Positions 1 through 7,739 of a DNA stretch of 64,000 nucleotides are shown in pieces. The notes below the pieces were generated by a model. It was not told where the DNA came from, did not search any database, and worked only from the letters and a program-made list of their open reading frames with translations. Where the stretch lies: the NCBI GenBank assembly GCA_030680175.1, contig JAUXWO010000036.1, forward strand, positions 62,001 through 126,000. The letters are read 5' to 3'. Within the stretch, counting starts at the first letter, position 1, and every line of letters begins with the position of its first letter. The stretch is from Vicinamibacterales bacterium. Its GTDB lineage: Bacteria > Acidobacteriota > Vicinamibacteria > Vicinamibacterales > UBA2999. The translations under genes and the position numbers were made by a program.

Positions 1-1113
1 GCCGGCGCCCAGGTTGTCCACGCCGTAGCCATGGGCGAGGAACCCTGCCGTCATCGCCGCCTTCCGCCACCATAGCGCGGCCGCGTCCGCCGGATGCGTG
101 ACCAGCCATTCGAGGCCGGCGCGGTAGCCGCTCACGTACAGCCCGTACGCCGCGGGGCAGTCGAGATCCAGCAGGCCGCGCTCGAGCATCTCGTCGTCGC
201 AGGCGTCGAGCCACGGATGGTCGCGATTCGGTTCGCCATCGGCGCGCTCGTGGTTGGCCATCGCGAAGTTGAACGCCCCGTACGAGGTCACCGGCGCCAA
301 CCGCGGAAGCGGACCTGGAAACGGGAGCGGATGCGCCTCGTTAAAGGCCGTGAGGCTCCGCCAGTGCCACACGGTCGTCGGCGTCAAGACGAGCGCGGTC
401 GTCACCACGAAGGCGAGGATTTCCCGGCGACCGGCCCCGCGCCACCATGCCAGGCAGACCAGGAGCACGGCGCCCAGCAGGAACTCCGCCCGCACGAGAC
501 AGGCCAGACCGGCCAGCCCTCCGGTCGCGGCCGCCCAGCCAGGCTTCGTCCAGCCTCCCTCGCCGGCTTCCGCCGGGCGCGTCCTGCCGTTGTCCATCCA
601 TCGCAGGCCGAGCAGCAGGACGAACGCGATCGCGCACCCGTAGAGCGCTTCCGAGTTCGGCGTGGCGCTGATGACCAGATGTCCGAAATGAAACGTGCCG
701 AGCACGCCAACGGCCGAGGCCGCGCCGAGGCCACCGAGGCGCGCGGCCACCACGGTCGACGCACCCACGGTGACGGCGCCGAGGAAGGCCGTGAGCGTCT
801 TCGCGGCGAGAGGGCCATCGGTCGACAGCACCGCCAGGAGCAGAGGCCATCCAGGCGGATGAAAGGGGATCCCGTTGTCGAAGACACGCCCATCGGCGAG
901 GGCGCGCGCGAACGCCTGAAACGCCACGGCATCGCCGCGATAGAAGACGCTGGCCACCGCTTCCACTTCGTGCCAGGCCCGCGGAAACCACCAGCGCTCG
1001 ACCCAGGCCGCCAGCGTCGCCAGTCCGGCGACGAGCACCACTGGCAGCCAGGGTGACGAAGCCCCGGAGGCGGGCCGCGTCGTCCTGGCGGCCCCCGCAC
1101 CGTCGGCGCCCAC
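1..1113 (-). CDS. PMT/ArnT-like membrane glycosyltransferase (3' part cut by window edge)
   Basis: The frame is open from a GTG at 1113 to the left edge, so the C-terminus is missing. The translation is strongly hydrophobic: a first membrane helix (LPVVLVAGLATLAAW), a loop with YRGDAVAFQAFARALADG, then PFHPPGWPLLLAVL followed by further helices and a charged extracytoplasmic stretch. A helix, then an acidic first loop, then a PPGWP-type motif is typical of dolichyl-phosphate-mannose or ArnT-like transferases (GT-C fold) that move a sugar from a polyprenyl phosphate carrier outside the inner membrane. No substrate can be assigned. It lies 25 bases downstream of the nucleoside hydrolase and may be its last co-transcribed partner. 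The GTG start is the first plausible in-frame start; the gene could begin a little further upstream. Confidence 0.65.
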   Translation of the reverse strand, partial: MGADGAGAARTTRPASGASSPWLPVVLVAGLATLAAWVERWWFPRAWHEVEAVASVFYRGDAVAFQAFARALADGRVFDNGIPFHPPGWPLLLAVLSTDGPLAAKTLTAFLGAVTVGASTVVAARLGGLGAASAVGVLGTFHFGHLVISATPNSEALYGCAIAFVLLLGLRWMDNGRTRPAEAGEGGWTKPGWAAATGGLAGLACLVRAEFLLGAVLLVCLAWWRGAGRREILAFVVTTALVLTPTTVWHWRSLTAFNEAHPLPFPGPLPRLAPVTSYGAFNFAMANHERADGEPNRDHPWLDACDDEMLERGLLDLDCPAAYGLYVSGYRAGLEWLVTHPADAAALWWRKAAMTAGFLAHGYGVDNLGAG

Positions 1114-1138
1114 GAACGCAGCCTTCCGGCGGCGCCGG

Positions 1139-2152
1139 CTACCGACCGGGCGCGAGGCCACGCACCGCCCCGATGAGGTGGTCCTTGAATTCGGGAGCGA
1201 CCTCGAAGCAGTACCGCACTCGCCGCTCGGAGCCCACATCGGGCGCGACGGTCAGGTAGGGCTTCTCCACCGGGGTCGTCCCCTGCATCCTCGCTTCAGT
1301 GCCGTCGTCGGGTCCGAGGACAATCGCCGCCGGCAGCATCTCGCAGGTGACGAACTGCGGAGTGGCCACCGCCGCCACCGCAAGCGTATCGAACGGGTTG
1401 AACCCGTCCACGGCAAAGACGTCACGCCACACCTGGAGCCATGCGCGCGCCGGCCCGGCCAGCCACTGTGCGGCGAGGCCACCCGTCGCGAGGCGGTCGA
1501 GGTCCGCCCCGGTCAGCCACACCTGCGACGAAATCTCGAACGGCGTCAGCGTCAACGGCACCTCGGCGTCGAGGAGCACACGGAATGCTTCGGGGTCGAG
1601 TTCGAAGTTGAGATCGCGATGGGCCGCCGGGTTCGTGGTCCCGGTGGTGAACCGCTGCCCCGGCCGACGACCCGCCACCGCCACGATCTCCCGAATGCGA
1701 GACGTGAGGGCGGGATGCCTCATCACCACGGTCGCCACATTGGTCGCGGGCCCCAGCACGAGGATCGTGAGCGACTCCTCGCGCAGGTGCTCGGCAAGGG
1801 CTCGCGAGGCCTCGGTTTCCACGCCAAGCATCCCGGCTGACGACGCCCCCGGGAACACGTGTACACCAGCCGGCCCCAGGAGGCGCACGAGGTCCGCCGC
1901 GATCCGCCCGGTGTCGCTGAGTGGCGCGTTGCCGAAGACCGCCGATACCCCACGCACGGTCAGGTGGGACGCGGCAAACGCCTGGGCGAGTGCCAGCGCG
2001 TCGTCCACGTCACGCTCGGGCAATCCGGCCGCCGGGTCCGTGTCGATCCAGATGGGATGCGACGCACCACACGAGATCCCCAGGCTCACCAGTCCGGCCA
2101 AGGCCACCACGACAAGGGTGGTGGCAGCGGGACGACGTCGCGCGCGTCTCAT
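1139..2152 (-). CDS. Nucleoside hydrolase (IU-NH family), exported
   Basis: Inosine-uridine nucleoside N-ribohydrolase family: cleaves the N-glycosidic bond of nucleosides. An N-terminal membrane helix ends near SLGISCGAS, so the protein is exported; the cysteine could be a weak lipobox. The metal-binding motif is IDTDPAAG followed by DVDDALAL, seven residues longer between the first Asp and the DD pair than the textbook DTDxGxDD. Later family features include GPATNVA and the segment with HRDLNFELDP. About 337 residues, close to the usual 310-340. The ATG at 2152 overlaps the stop of the upstream kinase as ATGA, which decides this start over one 24 bases upstream. With the sugar kinase it suggests release and capture of the sugar of a nucleoside, an inference from position. 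Confidence 0.85.
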   Translation of the reverse strand: MRRARRRPAATTLVVVALAGLVSLGISCGASHPIWIDTDPAAGLPERDVDDALALAQAFAASHLTVRGVSAVFGNAPLSDTGRIAADLVRLLGPAGVHVFPGASSAGMLGVETEASRALAEHLREESLTILVLGPATNVATVVMRHPALTSRIREIVAVAGRRPGQRFTTGTTNPAAHRDLNFELDPEAFRVLLDAEVPLTLTPFEISSQVWLTGADLDRLATGGLAAQWLAGPARAWLQVWRDVFAVDGFNPFDTLAVAAVATPQFVTCEMLPAAIVLGPDDGTEARMQGTTPVEKPYLTVAPDVGSERRVRYCFEVAPEFKDHLIGAVRGLAPGR

Positions 2153-3189
2153 GCCGCCACGTCGCGCTCGCCGCACACCAGGGCGCGAGCCAGCTCCAGT
2201 GCGGCCCGGCGATGGTCGAGTCCGGACAGCAGGGGCAACTGCGCCACGCCGAGTACGCGGCGCAGGATCTCCGCGCCGGCATACCGCGCCACAAGCGGGC
2301 GCTCGAACCCCCGGCGGGCTCCGTACGTGTCGAGCGCGAGGGCCACCAGCGACGGCTGGTGCGCGAGGTGCAGATGCGCCACCATGACGCCGAGATCGAA
2401 CTCGACCTCGCCGAGAAACGCGAACTCGAAGTCGATCACGCGCGGCCCGTCGGGCGCGCGCAGCCAGCTCCCCGGAAAGAAGTCACCGTGCGCGAGTCCG
2501 TCACCGTCGCTCAGGTAGCGCCGGCCGAGGCCGGCCATCTCCTCGACCAGCCGGGTGTCGCGCCGCATGGCGCCGGCCAGGGCCGCCAGACCGGGACAGA
2601 CCGCATCGAGGCCGGCCTCGGCGCCCGATCGGAGCGGCTGATGAAAGATGTACTCGTGATTCAAGGCCCGCATGGCGTGATTGCCGAGCCTCTGCCGATG
2701 CGCGGGCGGCACGGGTGCGTCGTGAAACGCGGCGAGCCAGGCCGCCAGCGACTCGACCTCCTGTGACGCGATCGCCCCGCCCTGGTAGACACCGGCAAAG
2801 TCAGCCGCCGGCCCCAGGTCCTCAACCGCGAGGATCTGAGACTCCTCGTCGACGCCGATCAGCGCCGGGGTGCCCTGTGCCGTTGCGGGCAGGCGCCTGG
2901 CGATCTCGTAGCACGCCCCCTCGACGGCGATTCGGCCCCAGGGCGCCGCAATTGTCGGGTACTTCTCGACCCACGGCCGTCCCTGCTTGACGATCAGCGA
3001 GCCGGTCGTGGTCTCGACGCGCAGCGTGAGGTTCATGTTGCCGTCGCCCGCGCGTTCGGCACGCTGCACGCTGGCCCACGGCGTAATCCACAGGCGCGCG
3101 CGCAGGTAGGACTCGAGCCCGTCCAGATCTGCCGGGTCGAGGGCGAAGGCCCGCGGGTGGGCGGTGTGCAGCGTGGCGATCGTCGTCAT
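2149..3189 (-). CDS. Methylthioribose-kinase-like sugar kinase (APH fold)
   Basis: Protein-kinase-like fold of the aminoglycoside phosphotransferase/MtnK group. Family signs in order: AGDGNMNLTLRV (ATP loop), LIVKQGRPWVEKYP (catalytic lysine), HGDFFPGSW (catalytic loop, replacing HGDLHTGS of MtnK) and VIDFEFAFLGEVEFDLG, very close to the metal-binding segment of methylthioribose kinases. At 346 residues it is shorter than classical MtnK (about 400). Likely reaction: ATP-dependent phosphorylation of 5-methylthioribose or a related pentose made by the overlapping nucleoside hydrolase. The altered catalytic loop leaves the substrate open. Transcription probably starts from the GTAAC-N17-GAC element 27 bases upstream of the ATG. 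Confidence 0.75.
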   Translation of the reverse strand: MTTIATLHTAHPRAFALDPADLDGLESYLRARLWITPWASVQRAERAGDGNMNLTLRVETTTGSLIVKQGRPWVEKYPTIAAPWGRIAVEGACYEIARRLPATAQGTPALIGVDEESQILAVEDLGPAADFAGVYQGGAIASQEVESLAAWLAAFHDAPVPPAHRQRLGNHAMRALNHEYIFHQPLRSGAEAGLDAVCPGLAALAGAMRRDTRLVEEMAGLGRRYLSDGDGLAHGDFFPGSWLRAPDGPRVIDFEFAFLGEVEFDLGVMVAHLHLAHQPSLVALALDTYGARRGFERPLVARYAGAEILRRVLGVAQLPLLSGLDHRRAALELARALVCGERDVAA

Positions 3190-3216
3190 CGCGGATGAGG
3201 TCCGAAGAACAGCGTA

Positions 3217-3241
3217 GTCGGCGTACTTGTCCGTTCGTTAC
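3217..3241 (-). promoter_or_regulatory. GTAAC-N17-GAC promoter-like element (site A)
   Basis: Minus-strand GTAACG followed at fixed spacing by CGAC, 27 bases before the ATG of the sugar kinase. One of 14 elements of the same form in the window, all upstream of genes; proposed ECF sigma factor promoter. Confidence 0.7.
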
Positions 3242-3375
3242 ACCCGAAGGGACTGGGCGGATTCGCCAGTGAAGTTCCGCCCCGCACCCCCGAGGCCCCT
3301 GTGGCGAGACGCGCGTCCCGCTGCATCGTTGCCGGTGTTGGTTCTGCCCCGCTCCGTCGGACAAACGTCCGTCCT

Positions 3376-3400
3376 GTAACGGCGTGCACGGTGCCGAGAC
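3376..3400 (+). promoter_or_regulatory. GTAAC-N17-GAC promoter-like element (site B)
   Basis: TGTAACGG with GAGAC at the standard spacing. It points toward the YHS gene, leaving a leader of about 100 bases before the ATG at 3500. Back to back with site A, so the 310-base intergenic region is a divergent promoter region; no gene is seen in it. Confidence 0.6.
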
Positions 3401-3499
3401 GATTCGCATGGGTCTGGCAGCGCAGCCCACCCAGGCAGACGCCCGCCGAGCGGAGCCGTTGTGTCTGTGCTCATGCGCACAAGAAAAGGAACGAGTCAC

Positions 3500-3961
3500 A
3501 TGCGGAAACATCTTCTGTGGATTCCCCTCGCCGTCGTCATGGCCGTCGCTGGCGCGACGCCCGCCTATGCGCAGAGCGAAGCGCCGAAGCCCGGCGCGCA
3601 GTCCGCGCACGCGCTCGGCGGCTACTGCCCCGTCGCCTACGTGGCCATGAACCAGGCCATGAAGGGCAACCCCGCGATCTCGAGCACCCACAAGGGCAAG
3701 ACCTACCTGCTGGCCAACGCGGACGCGAAGAAGATGTTCGACGCGGCGCCGGAGAAGTACGTCCCGGCGTATGATGGCATCTGTGCGACCGGCGTCGCGA
3801 TGGGCATGAAGCTCGAATCCAAGCCCGACCTGTTCGTCGTGCACGAGGGCAAGGCCTACCTGTTCTCGGACGCGAAGGCCAAGGCCATGTTCGAGCAGGA
3901 CAAGGCCGGCACCATCGCCAAGGCGAACGCCAACTGGCCCAAAGTCTCGGCGATGAAGTAG
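3500..3961 (+). CDS. Exported YHS-domain protein
   Basis: 153 residues with a clear signal peptide (MRKHLLWIPLAVVMAV, cleavage after AYAQ). The mature part holds one YHS domain: GGYCPVAYVAMN, KGKTYLLANADAKKMFDAAP, EKYVPAYDGICATGVAMG, and a final GKAYLFSD segment. YHS domains occur in metal-transporting ATPases and exported proteins linked to copper or other soft metals; the cysteines of CPVAY and GICATG are the likely ligands. I chose ATG 3500 because AAGGAACGAG sits just upstream and the signal peptide starts there; an in-frame start at 3461 would add a non-signal extension. The exact function is unknown, and it stands alone between two promoters. Confidence 0.8.
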   Translation: MRKHLLWIPLAVVMAVAGATPAYAQSEAPKPGAQSAHALGGYCPVAYVAMNQAMKGNPAISSTHKGKTYLLANADAKKMFDAAPEKYVPAYDGICATGVAMGMKLESKPDLFVVHEGKAYLFSDAKAKAMFEQDKAGTIAKANANWPKVSAMK

Positions 3962-4036
3962 TCGCCGTTAGTCCCCCGACCCGCGAAGCCGGCCGGCATC
4001 CCCTGCCGCGCCGGCGACGCGGCCGCTTCGTCTCCG

Positions 4037-5299
4037 ATGGCCGACAATACCGCGATCCGCCTCCGGCACATCGGGAGCCTCCTGTTCCTCCTGACCGCCG
4101 CCTTTGTGCTGGCCAAGACCGGCCGCGATGCGCTGTACTTTCAGCGCGACGGCATTCGGGACCTGCCGCTGGCCTACGGCGGAATCGCCCTGACGGCGCT
4201 GCCGATGGCGGTGGCCCTGCTGGCGGCCGTGCGGCGCTTCGGGACGTCAGCGACCCGCGCCACGATGCTCCTGATGATGGCCGGGGCGCTGGCGGTGGTC
4301 GCGTGGGCCGCGCGGCCCGGCGCCGGTCCGGGCATGACGCTGTTCTTCGTCCTGATCCCCGTCGCCTTCGGCGCGGCGTTCTCGCTGGCGTGGCTGCTGG
4401 TGGCGGAGACGATCGGGCGCACCGGACCACAGCTGGCGGCCGCCTACAGCCGGGCCGGCGCCGCCTCGATCGCGGGCGGGATCGGAGGCGCGGCCCTGGC
4501 CCGGGTGTTGAGCGCCAGCGTGAGCCCGCAGTCGTTGCTGCTGCTGGCCGGACTCGGTGTGCTCGCCGCCGTGGCGGTCATCCGGCGTACGGAGCGGCGC
4601 TTTCCGGGGCCGCCCCTTCCCACGCCGACGGGACCGGTCGTCACCGGCTCCGCCACGCGGGCCGCCCTGTCGCAGCCGTACGTCCGCCTGCTGCTCGGCA
4701 TCACCGCACTTGCCGCCATCGGCGGCGTCCTGATCGAGTTCCAGTTCTACTGGCACGTGTCGAGCCTCGAGGCCGGCGACGAGGGACCGTCCGCGCGCTT
4801 CGCGAATCTCTACCTGGGACTCAACCTCGCGGCCTTCGTCCTGCAGCTCACAGCCGGTGCCCGGCTGCAACGGCGCATCGGGGTCGCCGGTGCCCTGGCG
4901 GTGCTCCCCCTGGTGATCACCGGCCTGCTCCCCATCGTGATTGGCCTCGCCGCGGGTGCGGCGTTCGCGGCGCTGCGACTCGCGGAGGGCGGACTCAAAG
5001 CCTCGCTCTACCGCGTGGGGTGGGAGCAGGTCTATCTCCTGGTCGGCGACCGGTGTCGCACCGAGGCCCGACTCGTCGTCGACGGCATGGGGATCCGCGC
5101 CGCCGAAGGCGGGGCGGCCCTGCTGCTGTATGCGGGGATGCAGACCCCGGATGCGCTGGCGCGGTGGCTCCCGTGGGGGCTGCTCGTGCTCGCGCTGCTC
5201 TGGGTGGCCTTGGTCGCGCGGCTCCGTCCCTACCTCGCCAGCGCCGCCGCCACCGGGGACGCCACGGGCGCGCCCCTCACCCGGATCCCTGATTCTTGA
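4037..5299 (+). CDS. NTT-like (Npt1/Npt2) or MFS-fold membrane carrier
   Basis: 420 residues with about ten to twelve hydrophobic helices. The N-terminus (RHIGSLLFLLTAAFVLAKTGRDALYF) resembles the start of ATP/ADP-translocase-like carriers, where a helix ends in a K/RD element. The helix pattern parallels the more typical NTT protein at 56896-58281. Bacterial NTT-like proteins outside intracellular parasites are poorly characterised, so nucleotide transport is only a possibility; a general MFS carrier is the alternative. It sits alone on the plus strand. Its last 23 bases overlap the 3' end of the convergent glycosyltransferase gene, which is unusual for two genes that both look intact. Confidence 0.55.
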   Translation: MADNTAIRLRHIGSLLFLLTAAFVLAKTGRDALYFQRDGIRDLPLAYGGIALTALPMAVALLAAVRRFGTSATRATMLLMMAGALAVVAWAARPGAGPGMTLFFVLIPVAFGAAFSLAWLLVAETIGRTGPQLAAAYSRAGAASIAGGIGGAALARVLSASVSPQSLLLLAGLGVLAAVAVIRRTERRFPGPPLPTPTGPVVTGSATRAALSQPYVRLLLGITALAAIGGVLIEFQFYWHVSSLEAGDEGPSARFANLYLGLNLAAFVLQLTAGARLQRRIGVAGALAVLPLVITGLLPIVIGLAAGAAFAALRLAEGGLKASLYRVGWEQVYLLVGDRCRTEARLVVDGMGIRAAEGGAALLLYAGMQTPDALARWLPWGLLVLALLWVALVARLRPYLASAAATGDATGAPLTRIPDS

Positions 5300-6560
5300 C
5301 CCATCGTCGCCACCCTTGGGTCAAGGGTCTGACTCCCAGCACCAGGCACGCCAACGCGGGCGCGACGAACTCGAGCGCCATCAGTCCCGGCGGCACGGCC
5401 CACGGATCACCGGCCGCGCGCGCCCAGACGGGATAGACGGCGGCGATGCTGAGCGTCCAGGCCGCCACCGGGAGCGAGGACCGGCTCGTCAGGAAGGGCA
5501 GGAGCCACAGCAGATACCAGGGATAGATGACGGGCGCACAGAGGAGCGCCGCCGCCAGTGGCCACGCCCACGCGTCGGCGGCCTCGCGGGGTCTCCGCCA
5601 CCGGAGTTGCAGCGCCACCAGCAGCCCCACGACCAGGGCGGCCGCCGCCGCGGCGCGCGCGCCGATCAGCGAGGCGACGGCGCCGAACACCGGCCCGTTG
5701 AATCGAAACGTGTCCACGAAGTCCGGCATCGACCCCACCGGCAGTGCCCCACCGGGCACGGCCACTGTCGCCGCCACCGCGAAGGCGGCCCCGAGCAGGA
5801 CGTGGCGTACGCCGACACGCCGCCAGTACAGCGGCGCCAGCACGAGCGGCAGGGGCTTGATGAGCACCGCGGCCGTGAAGCTCAAGGCCGCCACCGCGGG
5901 CCAGCGACGGACGAGCGCCAGCCACGACACGGTGAGCGCCAGGACGCCGGCGATGTCGAGGTGTCCGCCGAGGATGGCCTCCAGCGGGACGAGCGGGTGC
6001 CAGGCGTACAGGAGCACCCACCCGGCCGCGCGGCCGCTCGCCACCAGCCCCGCCCAGAGCGCCAGGCTGACCCCCAGATCCAGCACCATGCCCGCGACGC
6101 GGAACGCCCGCGGCGACTCTTCGAACGCCGTGACGACGCGGAAGTACAACTGTGCGACCGGCGGATAGATGGTAGGAAGCCAAGGGGCATCGATCGCGTC
6201 CGTCAGCGGCGAGTGGAGGTGGGCCGTGGCCGGATCGTCAGGGCGTGTCCGGTAGGGACTCAGACCGGCACGCTGCACGCGGGCGTCCCAGACGTAGCGG
6301 ATGGTGTCGGTCGAGTACGCGCCAGAGGCACCAACGAGCGGGGCGCGCCAAACCGCCGCAGACACCAGGCACACGGCGATCAGCCCCGCCGACACCGACG
6401 CCCGAGCGGCCAGCGAGGCGATGGCCAGCAGGTACCCGGCCGTGGCGGCCAGCACGACGGCCATGAAGGCCGGCGTCCCCATGCCGGGTTGGAACCATGC
6501 CAGCGCAATCGTGGCGGCGCCGATGACGGCACCGCCCGCACACAACGCGACGGAAGGCAT
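5277..6560 (-). CDS. GT87-like polyprenol-phosphate mannosyltransferase
   Basis: 427 residues, multi-spanning. Visible family traits: DTIRYVWDARVQRAGLSPY followed by RTRPDDP (first large loop), TIYPPVAQLYFR, WHPLVPLEAILGGHLDIAG, a KPLPLVLAPLYWRR segment and a terminal PVIYPWYLLWLLPFL. These are typical of GT-C enzymes of the GT87/DUF2029 type, which use polyprenyl-phosphate sugars for envelope glycans. It begins two bases after the stop of the small exported gene at 6563 and is probably co-transcribed with it from the divergent promoter at 6930-6954. With the GT2 enzyme on the other side of that promoter, the locus looks like a lipid-linked glycosylation module. The natural acceptor is unknown. 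Confidence 0.75.
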   Translation of the reverse strand: MPSVALCAGGAVIGAATIALAWFQPGMGTPAFMAVVLAATAGYLLAIASLAARASVSAGLIAVCLVSAAVWRAPLVGASGAYSTDTIRYVWDARVQRAGLSPYRTRPDDPATAHLHSPLTDAIDAPWLPTIYPPVAQLYFRVVTAFEESPRAFRVAGMVLDLGVSLALWAGLVASGRAAGWVLLYAWHPLVPLEAILGGHLDIAGVLALTVSWLALVRRWPAVAALSFTAAVLIKPLPLVLAPLYWRRVGVRHVLLGAAFAVAATVAVPGGALPVGSMPDFVDTFRFNGPVFGAVASLIGARAAAAAALVVGLLVALQLRWRRPREAADAWAWPLAAALLCAPVIYPWYLLWLLPFLTSRSSLPVAAWTLSIAAVYPVWARAAGDPWAVPPGLMALEFVAPALACLVLGVRPLTQGWRRWVKNQGSG

Positions 6561-6562
6561 CC

Positions 6563-6919
6563 TCAGGGACGCGCGCCACGCGGCGCGAGGACCAGCTCCA
6601 GCGGCGCCGCCGGTGGCGGCTCGACCGTGATGACCGTCGTCGCGGGCGCGAACGCGGGATGCTCGACTGTGATGGTGACGGCTCCGGTCAGGGTGAATTC
6701 GTTCAGCGTGAACCGGCCGTGAGCGTCGGTGATCGCCACCCGGACACGATCGGACTCTGGCTGCCTCATGGTGACCGTGGCGCCGGCCACGGGCGCGCCG
6801 TCGGTTGCGTGGACACGCCCGGCAAGCTCGCTGGGGCCCGCCAGCCCCGGCACTGGCGCCCCGAGCGCCATCGCCAGCACCAGCAGCACGACGTGGCGAA
6901 CGGCACCTCGAGCTTTCAT
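6563..6919 (-). CDS. Small exported protein with carboxypeptidase-regulatory-like domain
   Basis: 118 residues. Signal peptide VRHVVLLVLAMALG, cleaved near GLAG; then one beta-sandwich of the CarboxypepD_reg type, with GRVHATDGAPVAGATV, ITDAHGRFTLNEF and a VTITVEHPAFAPA segment. These domains are usually the N-terminal part of larger outer-membrane proteins; here it stands alone. The ATG at 6919 has no visible Shine-Dalgarno sequence and lies only 10 bases after the -10-like GAC of the promoter element, which suggests a leaderless mRNA. Its partner downstream is the GT87-like transferase. Role not known. Confidence 0.75.
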   Translation of the reverse strand: MKARGAVRHVVLLVLAMALGAPVPGLAGPSELAGRVHATDGAPVAGATVTMRQPESDRVRVAITDAHGRFTLNEFTLTGAVTITVEHPAFAPATTVITVEPPPAAPLELVLAPRGARP

Positions 6920-6924
6920 GATCT

Positions 6925-6954
6925 GTAATGTCCCGCCGTTCCGGGAGACGTTAC
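6925..6954. promoter_or_regulatory. Interleaved divergent promoter pair (sites C and D)
   Basis: On the minus strand GTAACG (6954-6949) is followed at the standard spacing by GGGAC (GAC at 6932-6930), 10 bases before the ATG at 6919. On the plus strand TGTAATG (6924-6930) is followed by GGGAGAC (GAC 6947-6949), 12 bases before the ATG at 6962. The two elements lie on top of each other, each -35-like box overlapping the -10-like box of the other, making an almost perfect 32-base dyad. Confidence 0.75.
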
Positions 6955-6961
6955 ACCCGCC

Positions 6962-7657
6962 ATGGATCTGCGACATGCCGCGATTGCCGTCGTCATCCCG
7001 GCGCTCAACGAGGCCGCGTCGATCACGCGCGTCATCGACGCGCTGCCCCTGCCGGCGGCCTCCGTGATCGTCGCCGACAATGGGTCGACCGACGCCACCG
7101 CGGCCCTCGCCGCCGCCGCCGGGGCGCGGGTGGTCCGCGAGCCGCAGCGCGGGTACGGCGCCGCGTGTCTGGCGGCGCTGGCCGTGGCCGGTGATGCGCG
7201 CATCATCGTGTTCCTCGATGCCGACTTCAGCGAGCGCCCCGAGCAGCTCGTCGAGCTGGTGGCCCCCATCCTCGACAACCGCGCCGACTTCGTCCTCGGC
7301 AGGCGCGTCGGGCACGGGCGTCCGTGGCACGCCCTGGCGGGGACGTGGCTCTGCGTGACGGCGATCAACCGCCTCTGGGGCACGGGCTATCGCGACCTCG
7401 GTCCGTTCCGCGCCATCCGCAAGGACGCGCTCGATCGCCTGCAAATGCAGGATCGGACGTGGGGGTGGACCATCGAGATGCAGGTCAAGGCCGCGGAGGC
7501 CGGGCTCCTTACGCTCGAACTGCCGGTCACCACCCGTCCACGGATTGGCCAGTCGAAGATCTCCGGGACCGTACGAGGCACCGTGCGCGCCGCCACGAAG
7601 ATGCTCGCGACGATCGCCCGGCTCGGCCTCACCCGGGGACAGCGCCGGTTCACCTGA
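6962..7657 (+). CDS. Family 2 glycosyltransferase (DPM1-like)
   Basis: 231 residues with a complete GT-A fold: IAVVIPALNEAASI at the nucleotide-binding start, VIVADNGSTDAT, the metal-binding IVFLDADFSERP and a GTGYRDLGPFRAIR acceptor segment. It resembles synthases that make polyprenyl-phosphate sugars (dolichyl-phosphate mannose/glucose synthase type), although it lacks C-terminal membrane helices. Such an enzyme would supply the lipid-linked donor used by the GT-C transferases at 1-1113 and 5277-6560. The ATG is 12 bases after the GAC of promoter site D, with no clear ribosome binding site, so a very short leader is likely. Confidence 0.85.
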   Translation: MDLRHAAIAVVIPALNEAASITRVIDALPLPAASVIVADNGSTDATAALAAAAGARVVREPQRGYGAACLAALAVAGDARIIVFLDADFSERPEQLVELVAPILDNRADFVLGRRVGHGRPWHALAGTWLCVTAINRLWGTGYRDLGPFRAIRKDALDRLQMQDRTWGWTIEMQVKAAEAGLLTLELPVTTRPRIGQSKISGTVRGTVRAATKMLATIARLGLTRGQRRFT

Positions 7658-7670
7658 GGCCGCCGGACAT

Positions 7671-7695
7671 GTAACGGAGGGACGCGTCCGGAGAC
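7671..7695 (+). promoter_or_regulatory. GTAAC-N17-GAC promoter-like element (site E)
   Basis: ATGTAACGG with GGAGAC at the fixed spacing, 44 bases before the start of the DUF547 gene. It would drive the DUF547-DUF3179 selenoprotein pair. Confidence 0.7.
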
Positions 7696-7739
7696 ATTCC
7701 CGTCGGGCCGTCGCGGATGGCCGCTCAGGAATCCGACTC

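Noticed and set aside
4941-6722. 593-codon plus-strand frame across the GT87-like gene
   Set aside because: Complementary shadow of the minus-strand glycosyltransferase; Arg/Gln-rich with no signal or motif.
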